From Bacteroidales bacterium UBA4073 (GTDB lineage Bacteria; Bacteroidota; Bacteroidia; Bacteroidales; Tenuifilaceae): a stretch of 6,655 nucleotides of DNA. The number at the start of each line of letters is the position of its first letter. Position 1 is the stretch's first letter. Made by a program: the position numbers and the translations under genes. The notes under the pieces were generated by a model. It saw only the letters and a program-made list of their open reading frames with translations. It was not told the DNA's origin and made no database searches. The DNA lies in contig DFYV01000001.1 of NCBI GenBank assembly GCA_002383425.1, positions 8,177-14,831 on the forward strand. Reading direction: 5' to 3'. Below are positions 1 through 4,670 of the stretch, piece after piece.

Positions 1-22
1 TGATTATTAAATTTTTTTATTT

Positions 23-46
23 CTTGGCGTCTTAGCGTCTTTGCGG
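23..46. repeat. three tandem 8-nt units (CTTNGCGT type)
   Basis: Three consecutive octamers are visible: CTTGGCGT (23-30), CTTAGCGT (31-38) and CTTTGCGG (39-46). They lie in gene-free DNA preceded by an A/T-rich stretch. From memory, similar 'cttagcgtctttgcgg' phrases are scattered between genes in many Bacteroidota genomes, but I cannot check that here. No function is evident. About 13 bases further on is a small hairpin (60-65 pairing with 70-75, loop TATG), too AT-rich to call a terminator with confidence. Confidence 0.6.
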
Positions 47-100
47 TTATAGGCGGTAAAAGTTGTATGCAACTTAAATGGTTACTGATTAGTTACCATA

Positions 101-120
101 AAGTTAAAAGGTAAAAGGCA
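101..120 (-). repeat. inverted partial copy of the heptamer array
   Basis: Plus-strand GTTAAAA (103-109), GGTAAAA (110-116) and GGCA (117-120) are the reverse complement of TTTTAAC, TTTTACC and TGCC, which belong to the same 7-nt family as the large array at 136-240. Positions 101-110 are an exact reverse complement of 142-151, giving a 10-bp stem with a 31-nt loop. The stem is AT-rich and has no T-run after it, so terminator function for the minus-strand genes is doubtful. Confidence 0.5.
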
Positions 121-135
121 TTGATAAACTCTAAA

Positions 136-240
136 TTCTAACTTTTAACTTCTGCCTTCTAACTTCTGCCTTCTAACTTCTGCCTTCTAACTTCTAATTT
201 CTACCTTCTAACTTCTAACTTCTGCCTTCTAACTTCTAAT
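136..240. repeat. 15-unit heptamer tandem array (TTCTAAC / TTCTGCC)
   Basis: Fifteen consecutive 7-nt units fit in perfect register without a single indel. Most are TTCTAAC or TTCTGCC; variants are TTTTAAC (143-149), TTCTAAT (192-198 and 234-240) and TTCTACC (199-205). From 143 to 191 the AAC and GCC forms alternate, giving a 14-bp higher-order unit. A 21-bp block at 178-198 recurs exactly at 220-240. The array ends 6 nt before the GNAT stop codon, so it would be the purine-rich 3' untranslated region of that transcript. Such arrays often vary in copy number by slippage. Confidence 0.93.
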
Positions 241-246
241 TGGACT

Positions 247-684
247 TTATATTGATATGCTATTCAAATCCCTTACTATGTAAACATCGTACTCGCCAAG
301 GTACTGAAAACCAAATTGTTTGTATAGGTTGATGGCAGCAATGTTATCGCGGTGCACTTCAAGTTTTACCTGGTAACCCTTGGTTTTAACAAAACGAAGC
401 GATTCACGGGTAAGCATCTTACCAATTCCCATACGCTGGTAGTTTGGGTGTATGCCGACATGATGCAGGTGAATCCTACGGCCATCAAAGGTCATCCATG
501 AAGTTCCTATTACTTTACTCTCGCTATTTAGTGCTACAAGAAGTTTTCCACCCATGGCAATGCTTTGAAGTATTATTTCCAGATTATCGCCTCGGGTTGG
601 GTTTCCCAAACCGGTGAGTTGCCAAACCTGGCTTAAGCCATCAAAATCGTTAGGGTGGAAGTCACGAATGGTGATGTTTTCCAT
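247..684 (-). CDS. GNAT-family N-acetyltransferase
   Basis: A 145-residue protein of single-domain GNAT size, predicted cytoplasmic, transferring an acetyl group from acetyl-CoA to an amine. The acceptor cannot be read from the sequence. Motif A is clear: strand HHVGIHP (74-80) followed by the CoA pyrophosphate loop QRMGIG (83-88, consensus Q/RxxGxG/A). Motif B follows in NIAAINLYKQFGF (114-126), the usual N-x-x-A-x-x-LY-x-x-x-GF pattern of RimI-like enzymes. The N-terminus (IRDFHPNDFDGL, 6-17) matches the family's first strand and helix. The ATG lies 4 nt after the nfeD stop, with no Shine-Dalgarno sequence, so translation is probably coupled to nfeD. A RimI-like ribosomal protein acetyltransferase is possible, but a small-molecule acetyltransferase is equally so. 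Confidence 0.9.
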   Translation of the reverse strand: MENITIRDFHPNDFDGLSQVWQLTGLGNPTRGDNLEIILQSIAMGGKLLVALNSESKVIGTSWMTFDGRRIHLHHVGIHPNYQRMGIGKMLTRESLRFVKTKGYQVKLEVHRDNIAAINLYKQFGFQYLGEYDVYIVRDLNSISI

Positions 685-688
685 ACTT

Positions 689-2098
689 CTATACTTTTAC
701 CACGTAAAGTTGTCCCGATTCGTCTTTTGAAACCTTAACGTTGCTACCTTTCTCAATATAACCAAACTCAGCAACAGCATCGAACCAATCGTTGCCTATT
801 TGAACTTTGCCCGAAGGACGAAGAGTTGTCATGGCTACCCCTTCGGCACCAACCATCCCCTTAAGTTTGGCATCAACGCCAACAAAACCATCTTCTTTGG
901 ACAGATTACTTTGTAGGGCCAGGTTGGGAAACATGGACGAGGTAAGCAGCTGGCGGCTTAGTGCTATGCCCCCAATTAGTCCAAGAAATATGGCAAGTAC
1001 TACTATCCCGAATGGTTTTAAAATATTAAGTAAATCGAAATTGATAGGGTTGCGGAATATCTCGTTGTCGATCATAGCCAGAGTTAGGCCAGCAACCATT
1101 AGGATAATTCCCGAAATTCCGGCAACACCAAATCCGGGAATGGCAAATAGTTCAACCATCAATAGAATGACCCCAACAATGAAAATTACTATTTCCCAGT
1201 TTTCAACAAGTCCTTCGATGTATAGCGGCGCAAAGTACAGAATAGCTGCAATAGCAGCTGCAGCAAGTGGAAAACCAATGCCAGGGGTTTGGAGTTCAAA
1301 GTAAATTCCTCCAATAATAATCATGATAAGTATTCCCGAAACAACAGGATTGGTTAGGAATCCAATTAAGCGATCGAGCAGCGATGGGCGGAACTCTTCA
1401 ATACGATACGATTTCATACCTGCGTGCTTCAAAACCTCCTTTACATTTTCGGCCTTTGCTTCGCAGTAGCCATGTTTAATGGCCTCTTCGGCCGTGAATG
1501 TGAGCACTTTGCCCGAATCGATAACCCCTTCAATGTAAATTGTTGGATCAACCATGGCTTCGGCTATCCGCGGGTCACGCCGCCACTTAAGTATGGTATC
1601 GTTACCAGTAATAATGGTGTCGTATCCCTTTGCTTCGGCTGTAGCTCGCATAGTACTGCGCATGAACGATTGGAATTTATCGGGCACCACATTGCCCGAT
1701 TGATCCACAACTGTTGCTGCACCAATGCTACCACCCTTACGCATGTATATGCTGTCGCAGGCAATGGATATTAATGCCCCTGCCGATACTGCTTGGTTAT
1801 CGATAAATACCCATACCGGTATGCTGCTGTTTAAGATTTTTGTTCTTATGGAGTCGGCAATATCAACCATCCCACCATAAGTGTTCAAATGTATTAGTAT
1901 TATGTCGGCGTTAATTTTTTTTGCTTTTTCAAACCCTACCTTTACACTTCTCCATGCTGCTGGCATTATATTTTCTTTAATGTTAATCTTGTAAACCAGC
2001 TTGTTCGGTGGTAGGGTATCCTGTGCTTTAGTAAGCATCCCTACACCTGCTAATAGCAGTGTAAGTGCAATAAGTTTCTTTAATAACAATGTTTTCAT
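689..2098 (-). CDS. nfeD: NfeD family membrane-bound serine protease (ClpP-class)
   Basis: A full-length (469-residue) NfeD protein with all three expected parts. A signal peptide or signal anchor covers residues 1-25 (KK, then a leucine-rich core, TKAQ). A ClpP/crotonase-like protease domain at about 34-235 shows the YGG turn (74-76) for the oxyanion region, the nucleophile in NQAVSAG (Ser105) and GSIGAATVV (123-131); Lys141 is the likely general base by analogy with the Ser-Lys dyad of archaeal 1510-N. Five hydrophobic spans follow (about 251-268, 276-296, 301-320, 324-343, 361-381). The C-terminal OB-fold NfeD domain (about 403-469) contains LRPSGKV and FDAVAEFG. The family is thought to act with SPFH/stomatin (FloA-type) proteins in membrane quality control; no such partner is in this window. 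It lies 4 nt upstream of the GNAT gene, probably in one operon. Confidence 0.95.
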   Translation of the reverse strand: MKTLLLKKLIALTLLLAGVGMLTKAQDTLPPNKLVYKINIKENIMPAAWRSVKVGFEKAKKINADIILIHLNTYGGMVDIADSIRTKILNSSIPVWVFIDNQAVSAGALISIACDSIYMRKGGSIGAATVVDQSGNVVPDKFQSFMRSTMRATAEAKGYDTIITGNDTILKWRRDPRIAEAMVDPTIYIEGVIDSGKVLTFTAEEAIKHGYCEAKAENVKEVLKHAGMKSYRIEEFRPSLLDRLIGFLTNPVVSGILIMIIIGGIYFELQTPGIGFPLAAAAIAAILYFAPLYIEGLVENWEIVIFIVGVILLMVELFAIPGFGVAGISGIILMVAGLTLAMIDNEIFRNPINFDLLNILKPFGIVVLAIFLGLIGGIALSRQLLTSSMFPNLALQSNLSKEDGFVGVDAKLKGMVGAEGVAMTTLRPSGKVQIGNDWFDAVAEFGYIEKGSNVKVSKDESGQLYVVKV

Positions 2099-2118
2099 GG
2101 TTTAAGATTAAGTAGGCG

Positions 2119-2126
2119 TAAAAGTA
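2119..2126 (-). promoter_or_regulatory. possible nfeD -7 box
   Basis: On the minus strand this reads TACTTTTA, seven of eight matches to the Bacteroidota -7 consensus TAnnTTTG, and it lies 20 bases upstream of the nfeD ATG. I see no TTG/TTTG -33 element at the usual distance. The left edge of the dispersed repeat begins only about 25 bp further upstream, so the repeat may abut or supply the -33 region. Weak call. Confidence 0.35.
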
Positions 2127-2151
2127 CAAAAATTGAGGTTAGTATTTATGA

Positions 2152-2360
2152 GTCACCTCCTAAAAGTCTCTTTCATTGCATGCAAACCAAAAATACGCAT
2201 GGTAGAGATAGCACTATAGCACGATGGTACGGGATGTATAAAGATTTTCATAATTTCCACTGGTTTGGATTTGTGTACATAGTTACTAACACCGCTATGT
2301 GTTCTTATTTATCCTATTTCGTACTGTCGTGTTATCGTGCCTTCATGCTTTCTGGTTATA
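2152..2360 (+). repeat. dispersed palindromic element, copy A (complete)
   Basis: Positions 2152-2201 match 6550-6600 almost base for base (from GTCA through the last GCATG, about five differences including one base of length in the A-run). The shared leader contains the perfect palindrome TTGCATGCAA (2176-2185). Octamer units then follow: GCACTATA (2211-2218), GCACGATG (2219-2226), GTACGGGA (2227-2234). An inverted set lies at 2317-2340 (minus strand: GCACGATA, ACACGACA, GTACGAAA), and GCATG (2197-2201) recurs inverted at 2344-2348. The right limit is set loosely by a weak match to the leader's AACC region and abuts the mqnA stop. No protein-coding signal is present. It fills the whole nfeD-mqnA gap. 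It resembles a REP- or MITE-like non-autonomous element; no transposase gene is nearby. Confidence 0.75.
2197..2348 (+). other. long inverted repeat able to fold as plus-strand RNA
   Basis: Positions 2216-2236 pair with 2315-2335 over 21 positions: 15 Watson-Crick and 6 G-U pairs in plus-strand RNA, with no mismatch. A small internal loop leads to ATAAA (2238-2242) pairing with TTTAT (2308-2312). GCAC (2211-2214) pairs with GTGC (2337-2340), and GCATG (2197-2201) with CATGC (2344-2348). Inside the 65-nt apical region is a second hairpin (2275-2283 with 2294-2302; core ACATAG/CTATGT). On the minus strand the wobbles become C-A mismatches, so the fold favours plus-strand RNA. Whether it is transcribed is unknown; it lies antisense to the mqnA-nfeD direction. 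Confidence 0.55.
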
Positions 2361-2365
2361 CTTAT

Positions 2366-3118
2366 TTATAGTTTAGATGCCAAGCTTTGAAATAGATTAA
2401 TTGCCGTTTGCTTATCGTGGTCGAGGATGTACGATATGTTTTGTTTTAGGTATTTTATGGCTTCATCCCGGCTAATGGTGAGCGGTGAAAACTCATCTAC
2501 TGCTTTTTCAATTGAATTTACGCCAACTTCAAGCCCCTTGTTGAACTCTGCAATAAATTCATCGGGTAACCGTTTAGTCGCTATCCAAACCGCAAAAACA
2601 AAGGGTAGCTGGTATGCTTTATACCACTCATCCGATAGGTCAATGCCATTCTTAAAATACTTTTCGGCATCAAAAACTTTATCACCTATAAGAACAATGG
2701 CTTCGGTTGTTTTTATTGATTTGTAACTGTCCGATGGTTTAAGCGGAATAAATACCGGTTTAATTTTCCAGATGTTTTGGCAAAGTATTTTGATAAGCAC
2801 AACCGAGGTACGCGACTGGTAATCGAGGTAAATGGTTTTAATATTACTGAGCGACTCGTTGCTCATAAGGGAAACCGTTCGAACCGGGCCAAGTGAACCT
2901 ATGCAAAAGTTGCTAACTACGTTGTATGATTTGAAATCGCTAAGAGCCCCAACGGGTAAGAGGCTTAAATCAACCTGTTGGCTTGCAAGTTTACGCGCAC
3001 ATTCAGCTGGGTAGTCGTACAAAAGCTCTATACTGTTGCTTACCGATGAATGCTTTAAACCAAAGGCAAAAGGGGCTGTGTTTAAGTACGATATGGCCGA
3101 TACTCTGAAACGTTTCAT
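2366..3118 (-). CDS. mqnA: chorismate dehydratase MqnA (futalosine pathway)
   Basis: A 250-residue cytosolic enzyme with a periplasmic-binding-protein-like fold. It removes water from chorismate to give 3-[(1-carboxyvinyl)oxy]benzoate, the first step of the futalosine route to menaquinone. Family hallmarks appear in order: ISYLNTAPF near the N-terminus (9-17), DLSLLPVGAL (50-59), the CIGSLGPVRTVSL block (72-84), LDYQSRTS (98-105) forming the ligand pocket, LIGDKVF (143-149), and the C-lobe segment DLSDEWYKAYQLPFVFAVW (160-178). Length is about normal for MqnA, and it lacks a signal peptide, which separates it from transport binding proteins of the same fold. The ATG at 3118 gives the canonical start just before the first strand. 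No mqnB, mqnC or mqnD gene is in the window. It diverges from purB across 121 bp. Confidence 0.95.
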   Translation of the reverse strand: MKRFRVSAISYLNTAPFAFGLKHSSVSNSIELLYDYPAECARKLASQQVDLSLLPVGALSDFKSYNVVSNFCIGSLGPVRTVSLMSNESLSNIKTIYLDYQSRTSVVLIKILCQNIWKIKPVFIPLKPSDSYKSIKTTEAIVLIGDKVFDAEKYFKNGIDLSDEWYKAYQLPFVFAVWIATKRLPDEFIAEFNKGLEVGVNSIEKAVDEFSPLTISRDEAIKYLKQNISYILDHDKQTAINLFQSLASKL

Positions 3119-3130
3119 GGTATAGAATTG

Positions 3131-3138
3131 AAAAGCTA
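3131..3138 (-). promoter_or_regulatory. possible mqnA -7 box
   Basis: On the minus strand this reads TAGCTTTT, seven of eight matches to TAnnTTTG, 12 bases upstream of the mqnA ATG. That would leave a leader of only about 8 nt. There is no convincing -33 TTTG. It overlaps the first of two TTGAAAAG direct repeats (3128-3135 and 3150-3157). Weak call. Confidence 0.3.
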
Positions 3139-3214
3139 ATGTAGCAATTTTGAAAAGTTTTGTTGTAAGCTAAAATCATACCCTATTAAACCTGTAACAT
3201 TGAGTTATGTTTAG

Positions 3215-3222
3215 TAAATTTG
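3215..3222 (+). promoter_or_regulatory. purB -7 promoter box (TAAATTTG)
   Basis: A perfect TAnnTTTG match. Transcription would start about 5 nt downstream (near 3227), leaving a leader of roughly 13 nt before the ATG at 3240. The -33 element is poor (CCTG at 3191-3194, 20-nt spacer). The box lies downstream of the alternative ATG at 3207, which argues that 3207 is not used as the start. Confidence 0.6.
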
Positions 3223-3239
3223 GACAAATTTTACATAGC

Positions 3240-4586
3240 ATGCCGAATCATAGTCTATACTCCATCTCGCCAATCGACGGTCGTTATTCCGGTAAAGTCG
3301 AGTCGCTAACCAAATTCTTTTCCGAGTTTGCGTTGATAAAATACAGGGTATGGGTCGAAATAGAATATTTTATTGCCTTATGTGAAATCCCTTTACCGCA
3401 GCTGAATGAATTTGACAAAAAGCAATTCGATATACTTCGCAGCTTTTACCAGAACTTTAGTGAAGTTGATGCCCTTAGGGTTAAGGAGATTGAAAGGGAA
3501 ACCAACCACGATGTTAAAGCGGTTGAGTATTTCCTTCGCGAAAAGTTTGATGGGTATGGTATGGGTGAGTATAAGGAGTTTATCCATTTCGGATTAACCT
3601 CACAGGATGTAAACAATACAGCATTTCCCGCAATGCTTCGCGATGCACTTAGAGCTGAGTATTTACCTCTCCTTGAAAGGTTAACGGACAAGTTAACCGG
3701 GTTAAGTACTGAATGGGCTGATATACCTATGCTTGCCCGTACCCATGGACAATCTGCTTCGCCAACACGATTGGGAAAAGAATTACGGGTGTTTGTTGAG
3801 CGTATCATGGTTCAGCTCGGGCAGCTGAAGCAGATCCCTTTCTCCGCAAAATTTGGTGGCGCAACCGGTAATTTTAACGCTCATTTAGCTGCTTACCCCA
3901 AAATCGATTGGGTAATATTTGCCAACCGTTTTGTCGATAATAAATTAGGATTAAACCGAAGCCAAACAACCACACAAATTGAGCATTACGATAACCTTGC
4001 CGCTTTGTTCGATTGTATGAGACGTATCAACACCATACTTATCGACATGTGCCGTGATATATGGATGTATATTTCGATGGAATATTTCAAGCAAAAAATT
4101 AAGAAAGGCGAGGTGGGTTCTTCGGCTATGCCTCATAAGGTGAATCCTATTGATTTTGAGAATGCCGAAGGAAATCTCGGTTTTGCAAATGCCCTTTTTG
4201 AACATATGGCAGGGAAACTTCCCATTTCGCGCCTGCAGCGCGACTTGACCGATTCAACAGTTTTAAGGAATATTGGGGTTCCGGTAGCTCATACCCTAAT
4301 AGCATTCCTTTCTATAATCAAGGGGTTCGATAAGCTTATTGTAAATACTGATGCTATTAGTAACGATTTACAAAACAACTGGATGGTTATTGCCGAAGGC
4401 ATTCAAACCATTCTACGCCGTGAGGGATACCCTAACCCTTACGATGCGCTTAAAGAGCTCACCCGAACCAACCAGAAGGTTACCACTGATACTTTTATCA
4501 CTTTTGTAAATAACCTAAACGTAAACGATTCTGTTAAAAAGGAGCTTTTAGAACTTACGCCGTTTACATATCTTGGTATTAAATAG
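3240..4586 (+). CDS. purB: adenylosuccinate lyase
   Basis: PurB of the E. coli-like subgroup (fumarase/aspartase superfamily, homotetramer). It acts twice in purine synthesis, releasing fumarate from SAICAR to give AICAR and from adenylosuccinate to give AMP. With the start at 3240 the protein has 448 residues (E. coli PurB about 456). Landmarks in that numbering: SPIDGRYSGKV (10-20), TNHDVKAVEYFL (88-99), TSQDVNN (119-125), RTHGQ with the proposed general acid His169, TTQIEHYD (244-251), and the mobile superfamily signature GSSAMPHKVNP (293-303) carrying the general-base serine. The longer frame opens at 3207 and would add 11 residues, but those have no counterpart in the family and the -7 promoter box lies inside them. 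No Shine-Dalgarno sequence. The gene diverges from mqnA and is followed after 84 bp by the ABC exporter. Confidence 0.96.
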   Translation: MPNHSLYSISPIDGRYSGKVESLTKFFSEFALIKYRVWVEIEYFIALCEIPLPQLNEFDKKQFDILRSFYQNFSEVDALRVKEIERETNHDVKAVEYFLREKFDGYGMGEYKEFIHFGLTSQDVNNTAFPAMLRDALRAEYLPLLERLTDKLTGLSTEWADIPMLARTHGQSASPTRLGKELRVFVERIMVQLGQLKQIPFSAKFGGATGNFNAHLAAYPKIDWVIFANRFVDNKLGLNRSQTTTQIEHYDNLAALFDCMRRINTILIDMCRDIWMYISMEYFKQKIKKGEVGSSAMPHKVNPIDFENAEGNLGFANALFEHMAGKLPISRLQRDLTDSTVLRNIGVPVAHTLIAFLSIIKGFDKLIVNTDAISNDLQNNWMVIAEGIQTILRREGYPNPYDALKELTRTNQKVTTDTFITFVNNLNVNDSVKKELLELTPFTYLGIK

Positions 4587-4590
4587 CTTT

Positions 4591-4625
4591 AATTGTAAAC
4601 TCTTTTGCTTGTTTAAATTTTAAAC
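4591..4625 (+). terminator. possible weak purB terminator with overlapping palindromes
   Basis: Two mutually exclusive foldings are visible just after the purB stop. One pairs TAAAC (4596-4600) with GTTTA (4611-4615) and extends through AATT/AATT around one bulged G, followed by TTTT. The other is a perfect 7-bp palindrome GTTTAAA-T-TTTAAAC (4611-4625) with a 1-nt centre, more plausible as a DNA-binding site than as an RNA hairpin. Both are AT-rich, so intrinsic termination would be inefficient. Confidence 0.3.
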
Positions 4626-4640
4626 ACTTAATAAATAGCT

Positions 4641-4648
4641 TACTTTTG
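4641..4648 (+). promoter_or_regulatory. ABC exporter -7 promoter box (TACTTTTG)
   Basis: A perfect TAnnTTTG match, followed by CA as is common in Bacteroidota promoters, 22 bases upstream of the exporter ATG. The predicted start near 4653 gives a leader of about 18 nt. A clear -33 TTTG at the normal spacing is lacking. This suggests the exporter can be transcribed independently of purB. Confidence 0.6.
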
Positions 4649-4670
4649 CAATCATTTTTTTACTTTTATT

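Noticed and set aside
60..75. Hairpin AAGTTG-TATG-CAACTT as a terminator for the GNAT operon
   Set aside because: The stem has only 6 bp with two G-C pairs, lies about 170 nt past the stop, and has only a short T-run on the minus strand.
136..240. CRISPR-like array
   Set aside because: The unit is 7 bp with no spacers and no cas genes nearby; it is a simple tandem repeat.
807..1304. 165-residue plus-strand open frame opposite nfeD
   Set aside because: It lies entirely antisense to a convincing NfeD coding sequence; the low-complexity Ala/Ser/Ile/Pro composition is the reverse-frame image of membrane spans.
1424..1774. 116-residue plus-strand and 66-residue minus-strand frames within nfeD
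   Set aside because: Both overlap the conserved protease domain in other frames, have no recognisable motif, and have no promoter or start context.
2180..2371. 63-residue plus-strand open frame between nfeD and mqnA
   Set aside because: It begins inside the palindrome of the dispersed element and runs through both arms of the inverted repeat into the end of mqnA. Its composition is haphazard, with no domain or start signal. It is best explained as non-coding repeat DNA.
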